47,826 bases of DNA from Oscillospiraceae bacterium (GTDB taxonomy: Bacteria; Bacillota; Clostridia; Oscillospirales; Oscillospiraceae), in NCBI GenBank assembly GCA_017519005.1, contig JAFWTG010000074.1:1-47826 (forward strand). Direction: 5' to 3'. Shown one piece after another: positions 33,441 to 41,218 of this stretch. The notes beneath the pieces are model-generated. The model saw only the letters and a list, made by a program, of their open reading frames with translations, was not told the origin of the DNA and ran no database searches. Position numbers and translations under genes: made by a program. Position 1 is the first letter of the stretch, and the number at the start of each line of letters is the position of its first letter.

Positions 33441-35774
33441 ATGAAATGGAAAAACATGGTCTCGGCGCTCCGGGAGGCGCTGGTCAGCGGGGATCTGAGC
33501 CGTCAGCGGCCCCAGCTCGCCCAGGTGCTGAGCTGGGGTCTGAATCTGCTGTTGGGGCTGGTGCTGGCCATGGTGCCGTTGCTGGACGGCTGCGCGCCCT
33601 TCGGCGTGGCCATCGTGGCCCAGGCGGGAGCGGACGCCTCGGCAATCCTCTGCGGCATTGGGGCGGGCCTGGGCTATCTGCTGGCCTTCGGCTTTGAGAC
33701 GGGCATTCGTTATGTGGCGGCCGTGGTGCTGGTGCTGACGGCCGCCTTCGCTTTCCGGGAGTGGAAGCTGGCCCGTTCGCTCTGGTTCATGCCCCTGGTG
33801 GCGGCCTGCTTCACCCTGCTCACCGGGGCGCTGGGAGCCATATCCGTGGTGCGGGGGCACTACGCGGTGGTGCCGCTGCTGCTGCAAACCTGCTTTGCCT
33901 TCGGCGGCTGCTATTTCTTCCGGGAGGCCCTGCGGGACGCGCCCAGGGACACGGAGACCGCCGAGATCCGGCACATGGTCTCCCTGGCGGTGCTGAGCGC
34001 CTGCATCCTGATGAGCCTTTCCGGCGTGCGCATCGCCGGGCCCTTGTCCCTGGGGCGGCTGGTGGCCGTCCTGGCGGTCATGCTGGCGGCCTACAAGGGC
34101 GGCGCGCTGGGCGGCTGTGCCATTGGAGTGACACTCGGCCTTGCCATGGACGTCGTGACCTATCAGACGCCCTTTTTCGCCATGGCCTACGGGGTTTGCG
34201 GCCTGGTGGCGGGCATTTTCTCCCGCCACGGGCGGCTGATGTTCCTGTCGGGCTTTGTGCTGACGGCGGCCACGGTGATGGTCTGCGCCTCCTATCCGGG
34301 ACTCCGGCAGGAGCTGCTGATGGAGACGCTGCTGTGCGTCCTGGTCTTCGCCCTGGCCCCCCGGCGCATCCTGAGCCAACTGGGCAACGCCATCCGGCCC
34401 ATCCCGGCCACGGAGGGGGAGAGCGGCCTGCGCCGCTACACCGCGAGAAGGGTGGCGAAACTGGGGGAGGCCTTTGAGGACCTCTACGCCACGGTGGACG
34501 CCCTGCTCAGCCGGGAGCAGGACGACGAGGACCTGTCCCGCATTTTCGACCGGGCCAGCGAACAGGTGTGCAGCCGCTGCAAGCGGAAAAACGAGTGCTG
34601 GAACGCCCGTTTTCTGGACACCCTGACCGCCTTCAACGACGCGGTGCCGGAGATGCAGCGCCGGGGCCTGCTGCTGCGCAAAGACCTCCCGGCCCACTTC
34701 CTGGAACAGTGCGTGGGGGCCGACGCGCTGGTGGGGGCGATCAACGGGGAACTGCGGGGGCAGATGTACCGCAAGCGCTTTCTGGAGCGGCTGAGGGAGA
34801 ACCGCAGCGCGGCCTACAGCCAGTATCTGGACATGGCCCGGGTGCTGACGGACGTGTCAGAGGAATTGCACAATGCCTACGGCCCGGACGTCCTGGCCCG
34901 GCGCAGGCTCCAGCGCTATCTGGACGGGCTGGACCTGGACGCGGACATCGCCGTGTTCCGGGACCGCTCCGGGCGGCTGCACATCGTCCTGGAGAGCGCC
35001 CGGCTGAAAAACCTGCTGGACGGCCCCGGCTACCTGGACCGCCTTTCCGCCGTGGTGGGCCTTCGGCTCTGTCGTCCCGGGGGAGAGCGGGAAGGGGAGG
35101 GGCGCATCACGCTGCTGGAAGCCGAGCCCCTGAGCGCCTCCGTGGGCATCGCCACGCTGAAAAAGCAGGGGGAGTCCGTCTCCGGCGACCGGGGCACCTA
35201 TTTCAAGACCGAGCAGGGCGTGCTGTGCATCATCCTGTCCGACGGCATGGGCAGCGGGGAGGACGCGGCGCGGGAGAGCGTGGCGGCGGTGCGCATCCTG
35301 GAGCGCTTTCTCCGGGCGGGCATGGACCCGGCCACGGCCATGAAGATCCTGAATTCCATGATGCTGCTGAAAAACGAGGACGACTGGGGCTTTGCCACGG
35401 TGGACCTGATGACCATCGACCTGTTCACCGGGGAGGCGGTCTTCTACAAATACGGCGCGGCCCCCAGCTATGTCCGCAGCGGGAAGACGGTCAAGCGCAT
35501 CCGCAGCGAGACCCTGGCGGCGGGTTTGCAGAGCGGGGCGGAGGCCATGCCGGACGTGGTGCGGCTGCGGCTCAAGCCCGATACCCTGGCCATCATCGCC
35601 AGCGACGGGGTCATCGCCGAGACGGACGACGGCTGGATCCGCACGCTGCTGGCGGAATTCGACGGGGAGGACACCAAGAGCCTGGCGCGGGAGACTTTGC
35701 AGACGGCGCTGCACCAGTACGGGCGCGGGGACGACATGACCGTGCTGGCTGTGCGCATCGCCGGGCGGGCCTGA
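33441..35774 (+). CDS. spoIIE: Stage II sporulation protein E, membrane serine phosphatase
   Basis: SpoIIE sits at the asymmetric division septum and dephosphorylates SpoIIAA, which activates sigma-F in the forespore. The 777-residue protein has an N-terminal membrane region of about ten helices (residues 25-330), a cytoplasmic middle domain with the cysteine cluster V-C-S-R-C-K-R-K-N-E-C-W, and a C-terminal PP2C phosphatase domain. The PP2C motifs are I-L-S-D-G-M-G-S-G-E-D-A-A-R-E-S, F-Y-K-Y-G-A-A-P-S-Y and I-I-A-S-D-G-V. The ATG has GGAAGGAG upstream. Its presence shows the organism comes from a spore-forming line. A small membrane-protein gene follows. Confidence 0.95.
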   Translation: MKWKNMVSALREALVSGDLSRQRPQLAQVLSWGLNLLLGLVLAMVPLLDGCAPFGVAIVAQAGADASAILCGIGAGLGYLLAFGFETGIRYVAAVVLVLTAAFAFREWKLARSLWFMPLVAACFTLLTGALGAISVVRGHYAVVPLLLQTCFAFGGCYFFREALRDAPRDTETAEIRHMVSLAVLSACILMSLSGVRIAGPLSLGRLVAVLAVMLAAYKGGALGGCAIGVTLGLAMDVVTYQTPFFAMAYGVCGLVAGIFSRHGRLMFLSGFVLTAATVMVCASYPGLRQELLMETLLCVLVFALAPRRILSQLGNAIRPIPATEGESGLRRYTARRVAKLGEAFEDLYATVDALLSREQDDEDLSRIFDRASEQVCSRCKRKNECWNARFLDTLTAFNDAVPEMQRRGLLLRKDLPAHFLEQCVGADALVGAINGELRGQMYRKRFLERLRENRSAAYSQYLDMARVLTDVSEELHNAYGPDVLARRRLQRYLDGLDLDADIAVFRDRSGRLHIVLESARLKNLLDGPGYLDRLSAVVGLRLCRPGGEREGEGRITLLEAEPLSASVGIATLKKQGESVSGDRGTYFKTEQGVLCIILSDGMGSGEDAARESVAAVRILERFLRAGMDPATAMKILNSMMLLKNEDDWGFATVDLMTIDLFTGEAVFYKYGAAPSYVRSGKTVKRIRSETLAAGLQSGAEAMPDVVRLRLKPDTLAIIASDGVIAETDDGWIRTLLAEFDGEDTKSLARETLQTALHQYGRGDDMTVLAVRIAGRA

Positions 35775-35909
35775 GGGATGCACGCGCTGCACACGCTGCT
35801 GCGGCGGATGCGCCGCACCCGGCCCGCTCGGACGCAGCGGTATCAGGCGCTGCCAAAGTGGTTAGACTGGGAACAACTGGAATCACGTCCAAGGCAGGAG
35901 GAGAGAACG

Positions 35910-36191
35910 GTGGTCAAAGGAACCAGCAAACGTGTTGTGGTGGTCAAGTCGCCGGACCCGAAGGTGTTCGAGCAGGCTTTCTTCATCGTGCGGGAAGACT
36001 TCGCCGGGGGCAAGGGGGGTCCAAGGCATGAGATCCTCCGGGAGGCGCAGGAGGTGGCGGACCGCTATCTCCACAGCGTCAGCCCGCCGGGGGGCAAGCG
36101 CCGGGGCAGACTGCGGCTCATTCTGTGCCTGGCCGGGGCGCTGCTGCTGGCCGGGGGCGCGGCCCTGGTGCTGTATCTGCTCCAGGGCTGA
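35910..36191 (+). CDS. Small conserved-looking membrane protein downstream of spoIIE
   Basis: The 93-residue product begins V-V-K-G-T-S-K-R-V-V-V-V-K-S-P-D-P-K-V-F-E-Q-A and continues F-F-I-V-R-E-D-F. A basic stretch (G-G-K-R-R-G-R-L-R-L) then leads into one C-terminal transmembrane helix, so it is likely tail-anchored with its domain in the cytoplasm. The GTG at 35910 follows GGAGGAG at six bases. A longer frame from ATG 35778, right after the spoIIE stop, has no usable site and a low-complexity Arg-rich start. I do not recognise a function. Its position after spoIIE makes a sporulation link possible. Confidence 0.65.
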   Translation: MVKGTSKRVVVVKSPDPKVFEQAFFIVREDFAGGKGGPRHEILREAQEVADRYLHSVSPPGGKRRGRLRLILCLAGALLLAGGAALVLYLLQG

Positions 36192-36228
36192 GGGCGGCGC
36201 TTTTCCGCGCTTTGTCGCAGATTTGTGG

Positions 36229-36257
36229 TTGCCAAGCCGGGCGAAAGATGCTAAACT
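36229..36257 (+). promoter_or_regulatory. Promoter of the adenosylhomocysteinase gene
   Basis: TTGCCA (36229-36234) and TAAACT (36252-36257) are 17 bases apart. The start codon lies about 43 bases downstream. Confidence 0.6.
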
Positions 36258-36300
36258 GTGTGGTAGTTTTGTGAAAAGAGAATCGAAAGGAGGCCCCGCC

Positions 36301-37536
36301 ATGAGCGCGATCGCCGATCTCTCTTTGGCCCCCTCCGGCGAGCGGAAGATCCGCTGGGTCATGGACCACATGCCCCTGCTGAACTCCATCGCCGCCGACT
36401 TTGAAAAAACCCGGCCCCTGGAGGGTGTGAAGATCACCCTCTCGGTGCATCTGGAGGCCAAGACGGCCTACCTCTGCCGGGTACTGGCCCTGGGGGGCGC
36501 TGCAATGTCCGTCACCGGCTCCAACCCCCTGTCCACCCAGGACGACGTGGCCGCCGCGCTGGTGCGGGGCGGGCTGGAGGTATTCGCCCACCACGGCTGC
36601 TCCGATGAACAGTACTGGGACGATCTGCGGGCGGCATTGGCCTTTGGCCCCAACGTCGTGGTGGACGACGGGGGGGACCTGGTCCACTTGCTCCACACGG
36701 AGCGGACCGACCTGCTGCCCGGCGTTCTGGGCGGCTGCGAGGAGACCACCACCGGCATTCACCGTCTGCGGCAAATGGCCAGGGCGGGGACGCTGCGCTT
36801 CCCCATGGTGATGGTGAACGAGGCGGACTGCAAGCACCTGTTTGACAACCGCTACGGCACCGGCCAGTCGGTCTGGGACGGCATCAACCGCACCACGAAC
36901 CTGATCGTGGCGGGCAAACGGGTGGTGGTGGCCGGATACGGCTGGTGCGGCAAGGGCGTGGCCATGCGCGCCCGGGGCATGGGCGCCCGGGTCATCGTGA
37001 CGGAGGTGGACCCCGTCCGGGCCATCGAGGCCCACATGGACGGCTATGAGGTTCTGCCCATGGCCGAGGCCGCCCCCCTGGGGGACGTGTTTGTCACCGT
37101 CACCGGCTGCAGCGGCGTCATCCGTCCGGAGCATTTCGTCACCATGCCCGACGGCGCGATCCTGACCAACGCCGGACACTTCGACGTGGAGGTGGACATG
37201 GCGGGACTGCGGGAGCTGGCGGAGGAATCCTGGGAGGCCCGGCAGAACATCCGGGGCTATCGGCTGCCCGGCGGCAAGACCCTCTACGCCATCGCCGAGG
37301 GCCGTCTGGTGAACCTGGCCAGCGGAGACGGGCACCCGGCGGAGATCATGGACATGAGCTTTGCCATCCAGGCCCTGTCCGTGTTGTATCTGGTGCAGAA
37401 CCGGGGCAAACTGGCCCCGGACGTGATCCCCGTCCCGGCGGAGACGGACCGGCTGGTGGCCTTCCGCAAGCTGCAAACCCTGGGGATTGAGATCGACAGA
37501 CTGAGCGCGGTGCAGAAAGCCTACCTCGGCCTGTGA
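36301..37536 (+). CDS. ahcY: Adenosylhomocysteinase
   Basis: The enzyme hydrolyses S-adenosylhomocysteine to adenosine and homocysteine, clearing the by-product of methylation reactions. The 411-residue product is the short form common in bacteria and archaea. It shows the H-L-E-A-K-T-A-Y-L opening, G-S-N-P-L-S-T-Q-D-D-V, D-D-G-G-D-L, the NAD-binding V-V-V-A-G-Y-G-W-C-G-K-G-V-A, and N-A-G-H-F-D-V-E-V. The GAAAGGAGG site fits the ATG at 36301. mgtE follows after 29 bases and may be co-transcribed. Confidence 0.93.
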   Translation: MSAIADLSLAPSGERKIRWVMDHMPLLNSIAADFEKTRPLEGVKITLSVHLEAKTAYLCRVLALGGAAMSVTGSNPLSTQDDVAAALVRGGLEVFAHHGCSDEQYWDDLRAALAFGPNVVVDDGGDLVHLLHTERTDLLPGVLGGCEETTTGIHRLRQMARAGTLRFPMVMVNEADCKHLFDNRYGTGQSVWDGINRTTNLIVAGKRVVVAGYGWCGKGVAMRARGMGARVIVTEVDPVRAIEAHMDGYEVLPMAEAAPLGDVFVTVTGCSGVIRPEHFVTMPDGAILTNAGHFDVEVDMAGLRELAEESWEARQNIRGYRLPGGKTLYAIAEGRLVNLASGDGHPAEIMDMSFAIQALSVLYLVQNRGKLAPDVIPVPAETDRLVAFRKLQTLGIEIDRLSAVQKAYLGL

Positions 37537-37565
37537 GCGCATGAGAGAGAAAGGGGGGAGCCCCC

Positions 37566-39008
37566 ATGTCCGAGCTGGACGAAAGGGAAGAAGTGCTGGA
37601 GGAGCTTTCCGAGGAGGAAGACTCTTTTGCCTATGAGGCGCTCCGCGACAGCCGCATCGAAGAGCTGACGGAGCTGCTGGAACAGAAGAAGATGAAGCCG
37701 CTCCAAAAGCTTTTGGAGGAGACGGAGGAATTTGAAGTCGCCGCCTTCCTCACGGAGCTTCCGGAGCAGCAAATGGCCATGGTGTTCCGTATGCTCTCCA
37801 AGGAACAGGCCGCCGCCGTGTTTGCGGAGCTGGATTCCCAGGAGCAGGAGTACATCATCAACTCCATCACCGACACGGAGCTGGGCGGCATTCTGGACGA
37901 GCTGTACCTGGACGACACCGTGGACATGATGGAGGAACTGCCCGCCAACGTGGTCAAGCGCGTGATGCGCATCGCCACGCCCCAGACCCGGGCGCTCATC
38001 AACCAGTATCTGCGCTATCCCGAAAACTCCGCGGGCAGCATCATGACGGCGGAGTACATCGACCTGAAAAAATACATGAACGTCCGGGAGTCCTTCGCCT
38101 GCATCCGGCGCATCGGCGCGGACAAGGAGACGGTGTACACCTGCTTTGTCACCAGCGCGGACCGCAAGCTGGAGGGCATCGTCACGGTGCGGGACCTGAT
38201 CATGGCCGACGAGGACGCGGTGATCGCGGACATCATGGACGACCATGTGATCTTCTGCACCACCACCGACGACCAGGAGGACGTGTCCGGGATGTTCTCG
38301 GACTACGACCTGCTGGCCATCCCCGTGGTGGACCGGGAGAACCGCCTGGTGGGCATCGTCACCGTGGACGACGTGATGGACGTCATGGAGCAGGAGGCCA
38401 CGGAGGACATGGAGATCATGGCCGCCATCACCCCCTCGGACCGCCCCTATATGAAGACCGGCGTGTTCGAGATCTGGAAAAACCGCATCCCCTGGCTGCT
38501 GCTGCTGATGGTCTCCGCCACCTTCACGGGGATGATCCTCACCTCCTTCGAGGACGCCCTGGCGGTGCAGGTGGTGCTCACGGCTTTCATCCCCATGCTG
38601 ATGGACACCGGCGGAAACTCCGGCAGCCAGGCCAGCGTCACCGTGATCCGCAGCCTGTCCCTGGGGGACGTGGAGTTTTCGGACCTGGGCCGCGTCATCT
38701 GGAAGGAGATCCGCGTCTCCGTCCTCTGCGGCGCGACCCTGGCTGCCGCCACCTTCGGCAAGATCATGCTGGTGGACTACCTGATCATGGGCAACGAAAA
38801 GGTGACGGTCCTTGTGGCCGCCGTGGTCTGCCTGACCATGTTCCTCACCGTGGTCTGCGCCAAGGTGGTGGGCTGCACCCTGCCCATGCTGGCGGACAAG
38901 CTGAAACTGGACCCCGCCGTCATGGCCAGCCCCTTCATCACCACCATTGTGGACGCCATCTCCCTGCTGATCTATTTCACCATCGCCAAGACCCTGCTGC
39001 ATTTTTGA
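37566..39008 (+). CDS. mgtE: Magnesium transporter MgtE
   Basis: This 480-residue magnesium channel has the standard three parts. The first is an acidic N domain (residues 1-160). A pair of CBS domains (about 165-285) carries I-M-T-A-E-Y-I and V-V-D-R-E-N-R-L-V-G-I-V-T-V-D-D-V. Five transmembrane helices follow, with the pore motif M-D-T-G-G-N-S-G-S-Q. The N and CBS domains close the pore when cytoplasmic Mg2+ is high. The start has an AAAGGGGGGAG site. Two tRNA genes with their own promoters follow. Confidence 0.95.
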   Translation: MSELDEREEVLEELSEEEDSFAYEALRDSRIEELTELLEQKKMKPLQKLLEETEEFEVAAFLTELPEQQMAMVFRMLSKEQAAAVFAELDSQEQEYIINSITDTELGGILDELYLDDTVDMMEELPANVVKRVMRIATPQTRALINQYLRYPENSAGSIMTAEYIDLKKYMNVRESFACIRRIGADKETVYTCFVTSADRKLEGIVTVRDLIMADEDAVIADIMDDHVIFCTTTDDQEDVSGMFSDYDLLAIPVVDRENRLVGIVTVDDVMDVMEQEATEDMEIMAAITPSDRPYMKTGVFEIWKNRIPWLLLLMVSATFTGMILTSFEDALAVQVVLTAFIPMLMDTGGNSGSQASVTVIRSLSLGDVEFSDLGRVIWKEIRVSVLCGATLAAATFGKIMLVDYLIMGNEKVTVLVAAVVCLTMFLTVVCAKVVGCTLPMLADKLKLDPAVMASPFITTIVDAISLLIYFTIAKTLLHF

Positions 39009-39026
39009 TGGACCGGAAAAAAACTC

Positions 39027-39055
39027 TTGCCTTTTCCGTCGCTTTGCTTTATAAT
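39027..39055 (+). promoter_or_regulatory. Promoter of tRNA-Arg
   Basis: TTGCCT (39027-39032) and TATAAT (39050-39055) are 17 bases apart, 37 bases before the tRNA. Confidence 0.75.
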
Positions 39056-39092
39056 AGCCTACGCGCCGGACGGAAGCGCCCGGCGCGGATAT

Positions 39093-39169
39093 GCGGCTGT
39101 AGCTCAGTTGGATAGAGTGCCAGACTCCGACTCTGGAGGTCGTGGGTTCGAGTCCCGTCAGCCGTACCA
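39093..39169 (+). tRNA. tRNA-Arg (anticodon CCG)
   Basis: A 77-base cloverleaf: acceptor GCGGCTG with CAGCCGT (first pair G-T), D-arm with AGCTCAG, anticodon stem CCAGA/TCTGG around CTCCGAC, T-arm with GGTTCGAGTCC, and encoded ACCA end. The anticodon CCG reads the arginine codon CGG. Confidence 0.93.
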
Positions 39170-39172
39170 AAC

Positions 39173-39210
39173 ACAAGAGTCCTGTCGAACGAGCTCGGCA
39201 GGATTCTTGT
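39173..39210 (+). terminator. Hairpin after tRNA-Arg
   Basis: ACAAGAGTCCTG pairs with CAGGATTCTTGT (one G-T pair), three bases after the tRNA. A weak T-rich tail follows. Confidence 0.7.
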
Positions 39211-39247
39211 TGTGCCGTTTCAGCGGCGGCGGAGCAGGAAAAAGCGC

Positions 39248-39276
39248 TTGACAGAACGGCCTTTTGACAGTATACT
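39248..39276 (+). promoter_or_regulatory. Promoter of tRNA-Pro
   Basis: TTGACA (39248-39253) and TATACT (39271-39276) are 17 bases apart. A second TTGACA just before the -10 is in the wrong place for a -35. Confidence 0.8.
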
Positions 39277-39306
39277 GTTGGAGCGTCTGAAAAGCGCGGC
39301 GTTTTC

Positions 39307-39382
39307 CGGGGTGTAGCGCAGATGGTAGCGTGCTTGGTTCGGGACCAAGAGGCCGCGGGTTCAAGTCCCGCCACTCCGACCA
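39307..39382 (+). tRNA. tRNA-Pro (anticodon CGG)
   Basis: A 76-base cloverleaf with the C-first acceptor typical of tRNA-Pro (CGGGGTG with CACTCCG), anticodon stem CTTGG/CCAAG around TTCGGGA, T-arm with GGTTCAAGTCC, and encoded ACCA end. The anticodon CGG reads the proline codon CCG. Confidence 0.93.
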
Positions 39383-39429
39383 AAAAAGTGTTCTTACAGG
39401 ATCTGAGGATTTTGTAAGAACACTTTTTT
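39383..39429 (+). terminator. Terminator of tRNA-Pro
   Basis: AAAAAGTGTTCTTACA and its complement form a perfect 16-bp stem ending in six T. Because it is A/T-flanked it can also act on the minus strand, for the Gx gene that ends at 39456. Confidence 0.9.
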
Positions 39430-39455
39430 ATGCTTTCAGTTGCAGGAGCGGCCTT

Positions 39456-39983
39456 TCAATCGGGCCGCTCTTTTTCCATGTCCGACCTGTTCTGCTCCCT
39501 TTGCTCCATGCGGCGCACGACGTACTGTGCGCTCAGCCCCGTGAGGGTCCCGGTGACGACGGCGCTCAGCAGCAGCACCGGGAGATAAAAGGCGACGGCA
39601 AACGTGCGGTAGATCAAAATCGCGGCGGCGGTCTGGCCCAGGTTGTGCGCCACCGCGCCCAACACGCCGCAGACCCAGATCTGACGCAGGCTCAGAAGCC
39701 GCCGCAGCGGCAGCATCAGCAGATAGCACAGCAGCCCGCCCGCCAGAGAGAACAGCATGGCGCTGACAGCGCCCGCGAACACGCTGCCCAGGAAGATGCG
39801 CGAGAGCAGGATCGCCAGCGTGTCCTTTGGCCCAAGCCGGAACATGGCGTACACGGTGATGATGTTGGCCAGACCCAGCTTGAGGCCGGGGATCGGGACG
39901 GGCGGCGGGATCTGCGCCTCCAGCACGAAGATGATCAGCGCCAGGGCCGTGAGCAGCGCCGCGTGGGTGATGCGCTTCGTCAT
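39456..39983 (-). CDS. Gx/Hpre_diP_synt_I-family membrane protein (EetB-like)
   Basis: The 175-residue hydrophobic protein has about five helices and the start T-H-A-A-L-L-T-A-L-A-L-I-I-F-V-L-E. The loop P-P-P-V-P-I-P-G-L-K-L-G-L-A-N-I, which names the family, follows. Such proteins are labelled heptaprenyl diphosphate synthase component I or Gx transporter. A relative, EetB, belongs to the flavin-based extracellular electron-transfer locus of Listeria. It overlaps the apbE stop by four bases (ATGA), so it is translationally coupled to the FMN transferase. This fits a role in the same redox pathway. The molecular activity is not established. Confidence 0.8.
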   Translation of the reverse strand: MTKRITHAALLTALALIIFVLEAQIPPPVPIPGLKLGLANIITVYAMFRLGPKDTLAILLSRIFLGSVFAGAVSAMLFSLAGGLLCYLLMLPLRRLLSLRQIWVCGVLGAVAHNLGQTAAAILIYRTFAVAFYLPVLLLSAVVTGTLTGLSAQYVVRRMEQREQNRSDMEKERPD

Positions 39984-41014
39984 GCCGCGCCCTCCCGCTC
40001 CAGCGTCTCGATCCGATAGTTCAGGCCCTCCGCCGGGGTGAAACCCTCCGCCAAGCCAGGCGTCAGCAGCAGTCTGCCGTCCTCCGTGACCAGCGCCAGT
40101 TCAAAGTCCCCGTGGGCGCGCCAGTAGTCCGCCGCCCGCTCCGTGCCCATGACGAACAGCGCGGTGGAGAGCGCGTCGCAGAGAAGGCCCTCCGTCCCCA
40201 CGACGGTGACGGAGATCAGGCCGTTTTTCGCGGGCATCCCGTCGGCGGGGTCCAGAATGTGCCAATAGACCGTCCCGTCCGCGTCCAGGAAATAGCGCTC
40301 ATAGCCGCCGGATGTGACCACCGCACAGTCCCGGACGGAGACCACGCCCAGCAGCCCCGCGCCCTGGGGGTCCCGGATGCCCACGCGCCAGGCGCTTCCG
40401 TCCGGCTTGCCGCCCAGCGCCTGTACGTTCCCGCCCAGATCCAACAGGGCGCTATTCACGCCGCCGGTGCGCAGCAGGGCGCAGAGCTTGTCTCCCACAT
40501 ACCCCTTGGCCACGCTGCCCAGGTCGAGCTGCATCCCCGGGTCAAGCGACACGGTTCCGGCCTCGTTCAGCTTCACCCGGCGATGGTCCACCAGCGTCAG
40601 CAGCGCTTCCAGCTCCGACGGGGCGGGGACGCGGTAGTCGCCTGTGGTGAAGCCCCAGGCCCGCAGCACCGGATAGACGCTGAGATCAAGCGCCCCGCCC
40701 GTCTCCGCGCAGAGCGCGAGACCCCGGCGCAGCAGCTCCGCCGTCTCCGCGTCCAGCGTGCCCGTCCCGTTGCGGTTCAGCGCGGCGATCTGGCTGTCCG
40801 GGTCCGTGACGGAGATGCGCCGCTCCAGATCCGTGACTGCGGCCTCCGCACGCTCCAGCAGCGCTTCCTCCGCCCCAAAGGCGCGAATGCTCATATAGGT
40901 ATCCATGGCGAAGAAACTGCGCTCCCGCTCCGTGGGCGCGGTGGAAGCGGAGTTCCCGCCGCAGCCGCTCAGCAGCAGAAAGCTGAGACAGAGAAGGCAG
41001 GCGGCCCGTCGCAT
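39980..41014 (-). CDS. apbE: FAD:protein FMN transferase (ApbE) lipoprotein
   Basis: ApbE attaches FMN through a phosphoester to Thr or Ser in extracytoplasmic proteins with a D-x-x-S/T-G-A-T motif. The 344-residue product has a lipobox (L-L-L-S-G-C-G) for anchoring outside the membrane. F-F-A-M-D-T-Y-M-S follows, then L-D-L-G-S-V-A-K-G-Y-V-G-D-K, G-G-N-V-Q-A-L-G, and the C-terminal C-D-A-L-S-T-A-L-F-V-M-G. The ATG at 41014 has AAAGGAGGGG. A frame from an upstream TTG is rejected because it includes this site. A likely target, with D-G-V-S-G-A-T, is encoded nearby at 43367-44926. The promoter region carries a DtxR-type palindrome. Confidence 0.93.
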   Translation of the reverse strand: MRRAACLLCLSFLLLSGCGGNSASTAPTERERSFFAMDTYMSIRAFGAEEALLERAEAAVTDLERRISVTDPDSQIAALNRNGTGTLDAETAELLRRGLALCAETGGALDLSVYPVLRAWGFTTGDYRVPAPSELEALLTLVDHRRVKLNEAGTVSLDPGMQLDLGSVAKGYVGDKLCALLRTGGVNSALLDLGGNVQALGGKPDGSAWRVGIRDPQGAGLLGVVSVRDCAVVTSGGYERYFLDADGTVYWHILDPADGMPAKNGLISVTVVGTEGLLCDALSTALFVMGTERAADYWRAHGDFELALVTEDGRLLLTPGLAEGFTPAEGLNYRIETLEREGAA

Positions 41015-41036
41015 TCCATCCCCTCCTTTTTTCAAG

Positions 41037-41054
41037 AGTTAGAAAAAACTAACT
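41037..41054. promoter_or_regulatory. DtxR-type operator upstream of apbE
   Basis: AGTTAG-AAAAAA-CTAACT is a perfect inverted repeat with the GTTAG/CTAAC half-sites of iron-dependent DtxR/IdeR regulators. It lies between the apbE promoter and start codon, placed for repression. Confidence 0.75.
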
Positions 41055-41067
41055 TCCCGTATGATTT

Positions 41068-41097
41068 ATTGTAAATCCGCGGTGTTTTGTTTGTCAA
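41068..41097 (-). promoter_or_regulatory. Promoter of apbE
   Basis: On the minus strand TTGACA (41097-41092) and TACAAT (41073-41068) are 18 bases apart. The DtxR-type palindrome at 41037-41054 lies just downstream. Confidence 0.7.
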
Positions 41098-41113
41098 GCT
41101 GGAAATTTGGGGA

Positions 41114-41142
41114 TTGACATTTCTGCGCGTTGCTGTTATACT
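41114..41142 (+). promoter_or_regulatory. Promoter of the SLH repeat protein gene
   Basis: TTGACA (41114-41119) and TATACT (41137-41142) are 17 bases apart. The promoter diverges from that of apbE. Confidence 0.8.
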
Positions 41143-41159
41143 CCAACACGTCGCCGTGA

Positions 41160-41177
41160 TTAGATTAGTCTAACTAA
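41160..41177. promoter_or_regulatory. DtxR-type operator of the SLH repeat protein gene
   Basis: TTAGATTAGTCTAACTAA is close to the iron-box consensus TTAGGTTAG-S-CTAACCTAA. It spans about +12 to +29 of the predicted transcript, so a bound repressor would block transcription. Confidence 0.8.
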
Positions 41178-41218
41178 CGTTAGCGGCTGATAACAAATCC
41201 AGAATGAGAGGTGTTATG

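Noticed and set aside
35778-35909. ATG start for the small protein after spoIIE
   Set aside because: The extra 44 residues are Arg-rich and lack a binding site, whereas GTG 35910 has GGAGGAG at six bases.
39253-39276. Second TTGACA just before the tRNA-Pro -10
   Set aside because: It is adjacent to the -10 with almost no spacer, so it cannot serve as the -35; the TTGACA at 39248 is correctly placed.
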